A program made the position numbers and the translations under genes. The notes beneath the pieces are model-generated. The model ran no database searches. It was not told the DNA's origin and saw only the letters and a list, made by a program, of their open reading frames with translations. A stretch of 64,000 nt of DNA from Psychroserpens sp. NJDZ02 (lineage in GTDB: Bacteria > Bacteroidota > Bacteroidia > Flavobacteriales > Flavobacteriaceae), in NCBI RefSeq assembly GCF_004843725.1, contig NZ_CP039451.1:1982501-2046500 (forward strand). Direction: 5' to 3'. Positions 42,643 through 51,497 of the stretch are shown in pieces; the stretch's first letter is position 1; each line of letters opens with the position of its first letter.

Positions 42643-44234
42643 TGAGTCAAAATCAAATAGAGGTACTACAACGAGCGCTACTAAGAGAGAGGACAGCCCG
42701 TAAGGCTGCAGAAAAAATTCTTGAAGATAAATCAAGAGAGCTTTATGAAGCAAATCAAAAATTAGAAGCAACCAATACACAGTTAGAAACCTCTTTGACA
42801 AATGCCGACTCACAACTACAAGGCGTTTTTGAAAACATTGTTGATGCGTACGTAATTACAGATTTATGGGGGAATATTCTTAAAATGAATGATTCAGCTG
42901 TAAAACTTTTGGGTTTTAAAGATGTTAATGTGGATTTTAATCTGCTTGAAATGTTAGATATAACGGAGCAAGATAAAGTGCAATCATGGTTTGAAGGCAT
43001 GAAAAAACAAGGGACTTCTACGGATTTTCATGTCAATATAACAACGGTAGCTAACCAGAAAAAGCTAGTACATATTAACTCTAGCTTAATTTATGATGAT
43101 GGTGTTGCAGTGGCTGTGCAAGGAATTGTAAGAGATATAACTGTTGATAATAAATATAAAAAAAGTATAGAAGCCGAACGTTTAAAGTATAGCAACATTA
43201 TTGCTAACATGAATTTGGGGCTTATTGAAATAAACAAAGCCGGAGAAATTTTGATGATTAATCATAGTTTTTCAGAATTATCTGGTTATAAAGAGGAAGA
43301 GCTTATAGGGAAACAAGGGGCTGTTATATTTCCTTTTGATAGCAAAGGTGTAGAATTAATAGAGGAAGAAAGAAGAAAAAGAGTTAATGGCGAATCCAAT
43401 TCGTATGAGCTCCAAATAAAAACTAAAACTGGGGAAGCTAGATATTGGCTAGTTAGTGGAGCGCCAAATTTAAACCTGGAAGGAGAGCAGATAGGGTCTA
43501 TTGCTGTAGCTTTAGATATCACGGATTTTAAAAATCTTCAGAATCAAAAAGAGAAATTACTTAGTAAACTTGAAAAAAGTAATGATGAGTTGCAGGAATA
43601 TGCGCACATAGTTTCTCATGATCTAAAGTCACCATTACGAAGCATAAATGCATTAGTAAGTTGGTTAAAAGAAGACAATCAAGGGAAGTTGGATGATGTA
43701 AGTCTTCAAAATTTTGGACTTATTGAGACTACTTTAGAGAAGATGGAGCAGTTAATTACGGACGTACTAAATTACTCTAGTGTTGGAGCAGATAACTCTG
43801 TTAAGGTAAATGTGGATTTAAATAGTATGGTTAGCGAGCTGGTTAGCATGTTGTATATTCCAGATTATATAGAGATTAAGAGTCTTAATATTTTGCCTAA
43901 TATAAAAGGAGATAAGACCAAGTTACAACAGGTGTTTCAAAATTTAATTAGCAATTCGGTTAAGTTTATAGATAAAGAAAAGGGGAGTATTGTAATTGAT
44001 GTCGAAGATTTAAAAAGTCATTACAAATTTTCAATAAAAGATAATGGTATTGGTATTGATAAAAAGTACCATGATAAAATATTTAAGATATTTCATTCGT
44101 TAAAGAAGAGTAAGGATTCCTCAGGAATTGGATTGTCAATTGTCAAAAAAATTGTCAATTTACACGAAGGTGAAATATGGTTAGATAGTGAGCCAAATGT
44201 AGGAACTACTTTTTATTTCACATTAAAAAAATAG
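42642..44234 (+). CDS. PAS-PAS sensor histidine kinase, partner of H-NOX
   Basis: This 530-residue soluble kinase has a long N-terminal coiled coil (about 5-60), two PAS domains (about 60-170 and 182-298, the second with VSGAPNLNLEGEQIGSIAVALDITDFK), a HisKA helix with H326 in YAHIVSHDLKSPLRSI, and HATPase_c with NLISNSVKF, DNGIGID and SSGIGLSIV. No membrane span is visible, consistent with reading a cytoplasmic H-NOX. The coiled coil is a likely H-NOX docking surface, by analogy with other H-NOX kinases. It lies 2 bp before the FIST gene. Confidence 0.93.
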   Translation: MSQNQIEVLQRALLRERTARKAAEKILEDKSRELYEANQKLEATNTQLETSLTNADSQLQGVFENIVDAYVITDLWGNILKMNDSAVKLLGFKDVNVDFNLLEMLDITEQDKVQSWFEGMKKQGTSTDFHVNITTVANQKKLVHINSSLIYDDGVAVAVQGIVRDITVDNKYKKSIEAERLKYSNIIANMNLGLIEINKAGEILMINHSFSELSGYKEEELIGKQGAVIFPFDSKGVELIEEERRKRVNGESNSYELQIKTKTGEARYWLVSGAPNLNLEGEQIGSIAVALDITDFKNLQNQKEKLLSKLEKSNDELQEYAHIVSHDLKSPLRSINALVSWLKEDNQGKLDDVSLQNFGLIETTLEKMEQLITDVLNYSSVGADNSVKVNVDLNSMVSELVSMLYIPDYIEIKSLNILPNIKGDKTKLQQVFQNLISNSVKFIDKEKGSIVIDVEDLKSHYKFSIKDNGIGIDKKYHDKIFKIFHSLKKSKDSSGIGLSIVKKIVNLHEGEIWLDSEPNVGTTFYFTLKK

Positions 44235-44236
44235 CA

Positions 44237-45370
44237 ATGAAAACAGTACAGTTAGTCAAACATAAGGATCAAGAGTGGCAATATGTTATTGGAAAGCAAG
44301 ACTTAAAAGCACCTTTGGTTTTAGTTTTTGGTAATCGGTATCTGTTGGAGGATAGTTTGGTTTATGAAGAGATTAGACAACTTTTTCCTGATGGGCATAT
44401 TGTTTTTGCGTCTTCATGTGCAGAGATTTCATCAAATACAGTAAATCAAGATAGTATTACTATTACTGCTATCGAGTTTGAAAAAAGCAAGTTTGTAATT
44501 AAAACTAGTAATGTTTTAAATTCAGATTTAGATAGTTTTAAAACAGGAAAAGAGCTTATTGAACAATTGCCTCAAGAAGACTTAAAATATGTATTTGTAG
44601 TCTCAGAAGGTAGTTTTGTTAACGGAAGTCAGCTAACAAAAGGAATGAGTGCTTCTACGGATGATAATTTAGTAATTACTGGAGGTTTATGTGGAGATGA
44701 TGCACGTTTTGAAAAAACATTAGCGTCTTACAATGAGAGCCCGAAAGAAGGCGAGTTGGTAGCTATTGGGTTTTATGGAGATACCTTGGAGATTTCATTT
44801 TCAATTTACGGGGGATGGACACCTTTTGGTCCAGAACGCATCGTTACAAAATCGAAAGACAATACCTTATATGAGTTAGATGGGCAACCAGCATTAGATT
44901 TGTATAAAAAATATTTAGGCGATAAGGCTAAAAATTTACCAGGAGCAGCGTTGTTGTATCCACTAAACGTAACATCCATAGGTGAAAAACAATCCATTGT
45001 TAGGTCTATTTTAAATATTAATGAAGAAGAGAATGCTGTGGTTTTAGCTGGAGATATTAAAGAAAATTCTAAAGTACAGCTGATGATGACAAATGTGGAT
45101 AATATTGCAAATGCATCAGAGCGTGCGGCAAAACAAGCATTAGGTTATAGAAAGAATAAACCGGAGTTAGCGATACTAGTTAGTTGTATTGGTAGGAAGT
45201 TGGTATTAGATCAGCGTGTGGAAGAAGAGGTGGAAGAGGTTATTAATGTGTTGGGTAGCGATACAGTGATCACTGGGTTTTATAGTTATGGAGAAATTGC
45301 GCCTTTCCATGGAGAAATGGCTTGTCAATTGCATAATCAAACCATGACAATAACGCTAATTAGCGAATAA
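44237..45370 (+). CDS. FIST-domain sensor, candidate NosP
   Basis: This 377-residue protein has FIST_N (about 25-220: LVLVFGNRYLLED, IVFASSCAEISSNTV, LVITGGLCGDDARF) and FIST_C (about 225-375: LYELDGQPALDLYKKYLG, then GFYSYGEIAPFHGEMACQLHNQTMTITLI). FIST proteins bind small ligands, and the NosP subgroup binds heme and senses nitric oxide. Sharing an operon with H-NOX and overlapping a kinase gene by 1 bp makes NosP likely. Heme binding itself cannot be proved from the sequence, and I do not assign the ligand residue. Confidence 0.88.
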   Translation: MKTVQLVKHKDQEWQYVIGKQDLKAPLVLVFGNRYLLEDSLVYEEIRQLFPDGHIVFASSCAEISSNTVNQDSITITAIEFEKSKFVIKTSNVLNSDLDSFKTGKELIEQLPQEDLKYVFVVSEGSFVNGSQLTKGMSASTDDNLVITGGLCGDDARFEKTLASYNESPKEGELVAIGFYGDTLEISFSIYGGWTPFGPERIVTKSKDNTLYELDGQPALDLYKKYLGDKAKNLPGAALLYPLNVTSIGEKQSIVRSILNINEEENAVVLAGDIKENSKVQLMMTNVDNIANASERAAKQALGYRKNKPELAILVSCIGRKLVLDQRVEEEVEEVINVLGSDTVITGFYSYGEIAPFHGEMACQLHNQTMTITLISE

Positions 45371-46434
45371 TGAACTCATTATTAAAAAGACAAATACGTA
45401 AATTTTTAAGTGAAGAACTTAAGAGTGATACAGATTTGACGGCGTTTATTAATGCAGTGGATTTGTCTTATAATAATTTTGACGAACAATCAGTAATGAT
45501 TCAACGAGCTATGGCTATTAGTTCTGATGAGTTATATAGTGCTAATAGAAAATTACAGCAAGAAGCTGATGAACAGAAAGAAGTTATTGATAAACTAAAA
45601 AGCGTTATTAATACACTTAAGTTTTATGATTTAAAAGAGGGAGAAAAGCCTGGGGATGTTGAGTTAACTGGTTCTAGTTTAGTTGATTTTATTGATAATC
45701 AAACCAAAGAGATTATCGAGATGAACAAGCAAAAGCAGTCTATGTTAAACGAGTTGGCGCATCAAAATCAAGAACTTAGTGATTATGCACATATGGTGTC
45801 TCATGATCTAAAATCACCATTACGTAGTATAGATGCATTGACGACCTGGTTGTCTGATGATTATAAAGACGTATTGGATGCTAATGGAAAATCTACTTTA
45901 CAACTGATTAGAAATAATGTTGAAAAAATGGATACTCTAATTACTGGTATTTTAGACTATTCTACGATTGGTAAAAACGAAATAGAGATTTATGATGTTG
46001 ATGTAGATAAACTTATTGACGATATGTTAAATAGTATTCATATCCCACAGCATATTAACTTTACAAAAACCAAGTTGCCAATAATAAAAGGTGATAGATA
46101 TAGGCTGCAACAATTGTTTCAAAATCTAATTTGTAATGCTGTAAAGTATAATGATAAGGCGCAAGGTATTATTAATATTGGAGTCGAAGATAAACCTGAT
46201 TATTGGCAGTTCTTTGTCCAAGATAATGGTAAAGGTATTGAAGAAACCTACTTTGATAAAATTTTTAAAACCTTTTTAAAATTAGAAAATAACCCCGAGT
46301 CTTCAGGGATTGGACTATCTATTGTAAAGAAAATTGTCGAATTATATGGTGGTAAGATATGGCTTGAATCTCAAGTTGATATCGGAACTACATTTTATTT
46401 CACCTTAAAAAAAGCCCCGAATGGAACAGCCTAA
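45370..46434 (+). CDS. Soluble sensor histidine kinase, partner of the FIST protein
   Basis: This 354-residue kinase begins with a helical region (1-60: LLKRQIRKFLSEELKSDTDLTAFINAVDLSYNNFDEQSVMIQRAM) of the kind found in kinases encoded beside FIST/NosP proteins, then a coiled coil, HisKA with H145 in YAHMVSHDLKSPLRSI, and HATPase_c (NLICNAVKY, DNGKGIE, SSGIGLSIV). The catalytic half is very similar to that of the H-NOX kinase, so the two may share targets. It overlaps the FIST stop (TAATG) and the Hpt start (14 bp). Confidence 0.92.
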   Translation: MNSLLKRQIRKFLSEELKSDTDLTAFINAVDLSYNNFDEQSVMIQRAMAISSDELYSANRKLQQEADEQKEVIDKLKSVINTLKFYDLKEGEKPGDVELTGSSLVDFIDNQTKEIIEMNKQKQSMLNELAHQNQELSDYAHMVSHDLKSPLRSIDALTTWLSDDYKDVLDANGKSTLQLIRNNVEKMDTLITGILDYSTIGKNEIEIYDVDVDKLIDDMLNSIHIPQHINFTKTKLPIIKGDRYRLQQLFQNLICNAVKYNDKAQGIINIGVEDKPDYWQFFVQDNGKGIEETYFDKIFKTFLKLENNPESSGIGLSIVKKIVELYGGKIWLESQVDIGTTFYFTLKKAPNGTA

Positions 46435-46741
46435 TCAATCTTACATTAATAATTTGTCTGGAGGTGATGAAGCCTTTAAACAAAAACTAATAGATATCAT
46501 CAAAAAAGAGTTTCCGGAAGAGAGACAGGTCTATTTTGATAACTTTAATGCTAAAAAATATAAGTTAGCTGCAGATAATGTACATAAACTTAAGCATAAA
46601 ATTAGTATTTTAGGGCTTGAGAAAAGTTATGAGGTTGCAGTGGCTTACGAAATAAGTTTAGAAGACGGTAAAACGGACGAAAAAGAACAATTTGAAGCTA
46701 TATTAGACAGTATAACCAAATACCTTGAAGATACTAAATAA
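46421..46741 (+). CDS. Hpt histidine phosphotransfer protein
   Basis: This 106-residue helical bundle has the Hpt phosphorylation site H55 in AADNVHKLKHKISILGLEK. It is expected to pass phosphate between the receivers encoded in this operon (the stand-alone receiver and the LytTR regulator). It overlaps the upstream kinase gene by 14 bp and lies 6 bp from the LytTR gene, so translation is coupled. Confidence 0.9.
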   Translation: MEQPNQSYINNLSGGDEAFKQKLIDIIKKEFPEERQVYFDNFNAKKYKLAADNVHKLKHKISILGLEKSYEVAVAYEISLEDGKTDEKEQFEAILDSITKYLEDTK

Positions 46742-46747
46742 AAATTT

Positions 46748-47470
46748 ATGAATTGCATTATCATTGATGACGAAGCTACAGCAAGAATGATTATCACACA
46801 GTTATGTTCAAACGTGCCAAGTCTTAATGTTTTAGAGGAGTTTCCAAACGCTATGCAAGCCATAAAATATTTAAATCAGAACGAAGTCGATTTGATTTTT
46901 TTAGATATACATATGCCAGATTTTACTGGTTTTGATTTTATAGAAACACTTAAAAATCCACCAAAAATAGTATTAACAACGTCAGATCCTAAATTTGCTA
47001 TCCAGGCATTTGAATACGATTGTATTGTAGATTATTTGGTGAAGCCAATCACACAAGAGCGCTTTCAAAAAGGAATTGATAAAGCGAAAGCTATGCATGA
47101 TGCGCCCGCAGACTTGGCGGAGCCTATTTCAAAGTCGGAAAAAGTAGAGACGTCATCTGGTAATGATTTATATGTTAATATCGATAGGCGTTTAATTAAA
47201 ATAGATATTCCCAGTATTTATTTAGTCGAAGCTAAAGGAGATTATATTCAGGTTAAAACTGAAGATAAAAATTATACAGTCCATTCGACTTTAAAGAAAA
47301 TAGAAGAAAAATTACCCGATAGTTTATTCTTAAAAGTACACCGGTCTTATATCATTAATATTAAAAAAATTATTGATATTGAAGATAATAGTGTGTTGAT
47401 TAAAAAGGACGTCATCCCCGTAAGTCGTTCTAATAGGCCAGAGCTTATGAAGCGATTGAACTTGCTTTAA
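46748..47470 (+). CDS. LytTR-family response regulator (DNA-binding)
   Basis: This 240-residue regulator has a receiver domain (DDE at 7-9, phosphoacceptor D53 in LIFLDIHMPDFTGFDF, K in DYLVKPI) and a C-terminal LytTR domain (about 140-240: LIKIDIPSIYLVEAKGDYIQVKTEDKNYTVHSTLKKIEEKL, FLKVHRSYIIN, VIPVSRSNRPEL). LytTR domains bind two direct repeats on one DNA face, spaced about two helical turns. It is the only DNA-binding output of the operon and the best candidate to bind the 21-bp-phased sites upstream of six units here. Confidence 0.95.
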   Translation: MNCIIIDDEATARMIITQLCSNVPSLNVLEEFPNAMQAIKYLNQNEVDLIFLDIHMPDFTGFDFIETLKNPPKIVLTTSDPKFAIQAFEYDCIVDYLVKPITQERFQKGIDKAKAMHDAPADLAEPISKSEKVETSSGNDLYVNIDRRLIKIDIPSIYLVEAKGDYIQVKTEDKNYTVHSTLKKIEEKLPDSLFLKVHRSYIINIKKIIDIEDNSVLIKKDVIPVSRSNRPELMKRLNLL

Positions 47471-47591
47471 AGTCTCTTTTTTTAGTAATTTATGTGTTTG
47501 TTGAAAAGAGTTTATAAGGCGTTTTAGCCATATAAATGCTTGTTTTTGTGGTTAAATATCACTAAAAACCCGATTAAAAACATATAAAGCC

Positions 47592-47680
47592 ATTTAACTA
47601 AGTGAATTAGCTATTCGTCGACACTTAAAATTGAGTTAATCGAATAGTCGTAATTCGGGTTGCCTTTCAAGTTAATTTTG
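47592..47680 (+). promoter_or_regulatory. Phased-repeat promoter B (upstream of the CAP lipoprotein)
   Basis: ATTCGTCGAC (47613-47622) and GTTAATCGAA (47635) are 22 bp apart, with a weaker ATTTAACTAA at 47592. They lie 60, 38 and 81 bp before the -7 box TAATTTTG (47673-47680). CTATTCG and CGAATAG also form an inverted pair here. There is no TTTG at -33. Confidence 0.72.
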
Positions 47681-47701
47681 TCATCAAATAAACCAATCAC
47701 G

Positions 47702-48199
47702 ATGAAAAAATTAGCTATTATCATAACAGTCTTATTAAATATGTTTTTAATGTCTTGTTCTGTTCAAGAGGATGAAATAGAGATTCCGAATGAATATAAA
47801 GTAGGCGTGGTAAATGTGGAATATACTGAGCTAGACTATGAGATATTGGAGTTGATTAATGCCCACAGAATTTCTAAAGATTTAAGGGTGTTAACTATTT
47901 TAAATGAAGCTTCAAAGGAAGCTATTGCGCATAACCAGTATATGGTTAATCAAGGTGCATCAAGTCATGATTATTTTTATGTAAGATCTCAAAACTTAAA
48001 AGATGCAGTTAATGCAATAACAGTGTCAGAGAATGTAGGATATGGTTTTAGTAATGCGCAAGCTTTAGTTAATGCCTGGTTAAATAGTGATGGACATAGA
48101 GAAAATATAGAAAATCCAAACGTTACTGATTTTGGGATTTCGACTAAAAAAGATGCAGAAGGGCGCAATTATTTTACTAATATATTTGTGCGTCTATAG
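47702..48199 (+). CDS. CAP/SCP-domain lipoprotein
   Basis: This protein of about 165 residues has a lipoprotein signal (MKKLAIIITVLLNMFLMSC) and a CAP (SCP/PR-1-like) domain: IEIPNEYKVG, ELINAHRISKDLRVL, ASKEAIAHNQYMVNQG, SENVGYGFSNAQALVNAWLNSDGHRENI and FGISTKKD. CAP domains bind lipids or cell-wall/matrix components; some are proteases, but activity is unproven. ATG 47702 is chosen because it gives the lipobox; a further-upstream ATG would break it. Its promoter carries the phased sites. Confidence 0.9.
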   Translation: MKKLAIIITVLLNMFLMSCSVQEDEIEIPNEYKVGVVNVEYTELDYEILELINAHRISKDLRVLTILNEASKEAIAHNQYMVNQGASSHDYFYVRSQNLKDAVNAITVSENVGYGFSNAQALVNAWLNSDGHRENIENPNVTDFGISTKKDAEGRNYFTNIFVRL

Positions 48200-48211
48200 T
48201 GTTGAAAATCA

Positions 48212-48299
48212 GCTAATCTATACTTTTTTGCCATTCGTCGACACTTAAATTTTGCTAATCGAAAAAGTCAATTTAAAACTCATTTCTAAAGTAAATTTG
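48212..48299 (+). promoter_or_regulatory. Phased-repeat promoter C (upstream of the large T9SS protein)
   Basis: Three sites exactly 21 bp apart, GCTAATCTAT (48212), ATTCGTCGAC (48233) and GCTAATCGAA (48254), lie 80, 59 and 38 bp before the -7 box TAAATTTG (48292-48299). The outer two sites are close copies of each other. This is the clearest member of the set. Confidence 0.78.
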
Positions 48300-48323
48300 T
48301 CTTGTAATTAAAACCCCCACCCC

Positions 48324-50927
48324 ATGTCAACAAAACTACATTATTTAAAACATCGAATAGTCTTACTTGCGATATTGCTTTTTGGTTTTTCAAGTCAAGC
48401 ACAAGACACGCCTTTTAACTGTGATGTTAATGCGTACTTATTTCAATACAATGATGTGTATGCAATTGACTTGGCATCTGGTAATTCTTATTTAGTAGCA
48501 AGTGATGTTACTCCAGGAAATATAAATGCAACAGCTTATAACGCTGCTGATGGTTATATTTGGGGCTATTTAAGTTCGCCTTCTCAAACAATTGTACGAA
48601 TAGGAGACGATTTTCAAACGACTTCATTTACTATTCCAGAATTATCATCAGGTAATAAATATGTTGGAGATATTAGTCCAGAGGGGATTTATTATTTTAA
48701 AGCTGGAGGAAGAAGCTACTTTAAAGTTGATTTAAATCCAGACTCACCAACATACACACAGTATTTATCTACAGAAAACCTTTCTCAAAATATTAGTATC
48801 CATGATTGGGCTTTTAATGCAGTGGATGGTAATTTATATGCAGTAGAAAAAAATTCGAATATTTTATACCGTATTGACCCAATAACTAGTGTGGTTCAGT
48901 CATTGGGTGAAGTGCCAATTTTATCAGGATTAAATTATACTTATGGTGCTGTTTATTTTGATGCAGACGGACGTTTTTATGTGTCAGCAAACCAAACAGG
49001 AACTATTTATGCGATTCAAAATGTGCAAAATGTAACGACGACCTCATCTATGGACTCCAATTTATTTGCATTTGGACCTTCAAGTGCTAGTAATGATGGT
49101 GCACGTTGTCCAACAGCTCCCGTATTACAGGAGATTTGTGATAATGGAATTGATGATGACGGCGATGGTTTAATTGATTGTGAGGATCCGTCTTGTTCTG
49201 GTTTTGGAAGTTGTGCTGTTATTGCAGCGCCTACAACAGCTAATGATGGCGGCTTAGAAAGTAATGGTAGGCTATCGGAAGCGATTAACAAACGTAATTT
49301 TAATCGGGCTAAGAACAGTTATAATTTTGATCAGAAAACAGCAAAACGTGTCTCAAGAGATACAGGTGCTACAGCATACAGGACAGCAAACAATAGTTTT
49401 CAATTGCAAGATTTTGTACCGCTAACAACTATTAATGAGGATTATGCAATCGACTCAACACCATTAGATTTATTAAATATTACAAATGCAACAGAGGTTT
49501 ACTCTGTAGATTACATGCAGAATGGTGCTTCAATAGCATCAGTGTTAGCTTTAAAAACTGAAAATGGAGTGTATGAGCATACTAAATATATTTGTGACAG
49601 ATTATTAGGGGCTGAGTTAATTTCAGTATCAACTATGGATATTAATGACCAAGCATTTATTAAATCAATTATAAAAAATGCAGATGGTAGTTTTGAATAT
49701 GTATTAAGCTTAGCTGCCAAAGTGGAAAATAATGACGCTAATTTTGCAATAGAATCACATTGGAATTTAGACTTATATGAAGAAAACGTAACGTTTTATA
49801 ATTTTCAGATTTGGTCAGATTCGATGGATGATCTGTATAGTTTAGCTCAAGAAGTATTAAATCTATTGGATACAGAAAAAACAATTTCTGATTATCAATT
49901 GTCAACACCGCCAACCGTCTTTGTTAGAAAAGGAAAGTACAATAATGGCGCATTAGACTTGCAAATTATAAATACTAATGCGACTAATGCTGTAAGTTTT
50001 GATTCTGGATTTAGAGTTACTGAAACTAGTGCTTTTGATTACACATCTTCTAACTTGGATTTAGATGAAAATTATATTACAGATATAACGGTGCAAACAG
50101 GGCATTTATTTGATGTAGGATTTAGGATTGGTGATGGTGTAAATACACCAGATGATTTATTTATGTCTGATGGTCCTTGGGGCGTAGATGATTCTGAAGG
50201 GAGCACAATAGTTAATACATATGAGGTTACAGAAAATACAATAGCCTTTGATGAGCAAGACTTTCCAGTAGAAAGAAACGTAATGCTTAATGCAACAACA
50301 AGTAGTTATTTTGCTGCTTACAGAGCGCTGACACCACGTTTTAAGGCTGTGGATTTAACAGCTTATGATAGTTTTAATTTACAAGCAAAAGGAACTGGTA
50401 GCTTAGAAATTACTTTAGTTAAACAAAGTATCACTAATTGGGAAGAGCAGTACAAGGCAACTATTGCTTTGACAAGCGATCTTCAAGAGTTTGAGATGCC
50501 ATTTACAGATTTTGCATCAGCATTAGGTACAGAGTTAGTTGCTGACGATATTGTAACAATAGTGTTTACTATTGTAAGTGAAGACGGTATAGCAACGACT
50601 AAAGAAATGAATTTGCAAAATGTGCGCTTTTCTAATAAAAGTAGCTTGTCTACTACCAATTTCGAAGCAAGTACAAATAGTTTAGCGATTTATCCAAATC
50701 CAATGATTGATAATGCAAATCTATATTTTACAGTTAATAATACAGAAACAGTACAGTTAGCAATTTATAACCAATTAGGTAAGATGGTATACAATACAAC
50801 TGTAACAGCGCAACCTGGAAAAAATCAGATTGCATTAGAGAAACAAAATTTAAGTACAGGTTTATATATCTGTAAGTTATCAAGTGCACAAACACACTAT
50901 AATCCCTTAAAGTTACTAGTTAAATAG
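48324..50927 (+). CDS. Large secreted T9SS protein with DUF6923-like and DUF4114-like regions
   Basis: This 867-residue protein has a signal peptide (cleaved after about residue 27, SSQAQDTP), a beta-propeller-like N-terminal part (about 28-260, repeats such as YNAADGYIWGYLSS and FNAVDGNLYAVEKNSNILYRID), a Ca-binding-like EICDNGIDDDGDGLIDCEDP segment (about 272-290), a middle domain with FDSGFRVTETSAFDYTSS and a C-terminal Por sorting domain (LAIYPNPMIDNANLYF, LSTGLYICKLSS). It is exported to the surface or medium. The function is unknown, but it is probably co-regulated with the gas-sensing operon. Confidence 0.87.
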   Translation: MSTKLHYLKHRIVLLAILLFGFSSQAQDTPFNCDVNAYLFQYNDVYAIDLASGNSYLVASDVTPGNINATAYNAADGYIWGYLSSPSQTIVRIGDDFQTTSFTIPELSSGNKYVGDISPEGIYYFKAGGRSYFKVDLNPDSPTYTQYLSTENLSQNISIHDWAFNAVDGNLYAVEKNSNILYRIDPITSVVQSLGEVPILSGLNYTYGAVYFDADGRFYVSANQTGTIYAIQNVQNVTTTSSMDSNLFAFGPSSASNDGARCPTAPVLQEICDNGIDDDGDGLIDCEDPSCSGFGSCAVIAAPTTANDGGLESNGRLSEAINKRNFNRAKNSYNFDQKTAKRVSRDTGATAYRTANNSFQLQDFVPLTTINEDYAIDSTPLDLLNITNATEVYSVDYMQNGASIASVLALKTENGVYEHTKYICDRLLGAELISVSTMDINDQAFIKSIIKNADGSFEYVLSLAAKVENNDANFAIESHWNLDLYEENVTFYNFQIWSDSMDDLYSLAQEVLNLLDTEKTISDYQLSTPPTVFVRKGKYNNGALDLQIINTNATNAVSFDSGFRVTETSAFDYTSSNLDLDENYITDITVQTGHLFDVGFRIGDGVNTPDDLFMSDGPWGVDDSEGSTIVNTYEVTENTIAFDEQDFPVERNVMLNATTSSYFAAYRALTPRFKAVDLTAYDSFNLQAKGTGSLEITLVKQSITNWEEQYKATIALTSDLQEFEMPFTDFASALGTELVADDIVTIVFTIVSEDGIATTKEMNLQNVRFSNKSSLSTTNFEASTNSLAIYPNPMIDNANLYFTVNNTETVQLAIYNQLGKMVYNTTVTAQPGKNQIALEKQNLSTGLYICKLSSAQTHYNPLKLLVK

Positions 50928-51092
50928 TGCTTTTTTTATAGTTTTTGATTGATGGTGTAGGAGCCTAAGAACTAATAATAGCATTTTACAATTGGTTCCC
51001 TACAGGGGTGAAAGCGCAATCTTTTGCCCCTTTTTTGTGAAGAAAAATAAGTGAGATAAGAATTGGTTAGTATAGCATATTGGGTGCAAATA

Positions 51093-51497
51093 TTATTGGG
51101 CTATATCTATTTGTTCTAGCGTTTTTATAAGGTTGCTTCTTGTTATCGGTTTTACTATAAAGTCTGTTATTTGTTCGTATTCTTTAGCTTTGTTGAGGTC
51201 TACAGGGTCGACAGAAGAGCTGACGATGTATAGTGTTATTTTTTTTGAAGTTTTTAGTTTTTTAAATTCATCTAAAAATTGCCAGCCATCCATGATAGGC
51301 ATATTAATATCTAGCAAGATTAAATCAGGAATATGTTGTCCTTCAGTTATTGCTTTTTTTAATCCGTTTATAGCATCTTCTCCATTGTTAAAAACGGTAA
51401 AGTCATCACATAGCTCAGATGTTTTAAGTATTTTTTTTACTGCATAAATAAAGATGTGATCATCGTCAATTAAGCAGGTGGAATTAATGTGTGTCAT
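51093..51497 (-). CDS. Stand-alone receiver response regulator (second pair)
   Basis: This 134-residue single receiver domain has DDDH (11-14), phosphoacceptor D63 in LILLDINMPIMDGWQFL, SSSVD and K in DFIVKPITRSNLI. It overlaps the PAS kinase gene upstream by 14 bp, so the two are a pair. There is no output domain, so it must act through a partner, possibly the Hpt protein encoded 4.5 kb away. Confidence 0.92.
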   Translation of the reverse strand: MTHINSTCLIDDDHIFIYAVKKILKTSELCDDFTVFNNGEDAINGLKKAITEGQHIPDLILLDINMPIMDGWQFLDEFKKLKTSKKITLYIVSSSVDPVDLNKAKEYEQITDFIVKPITRSNLIKTLEQIDIAQ

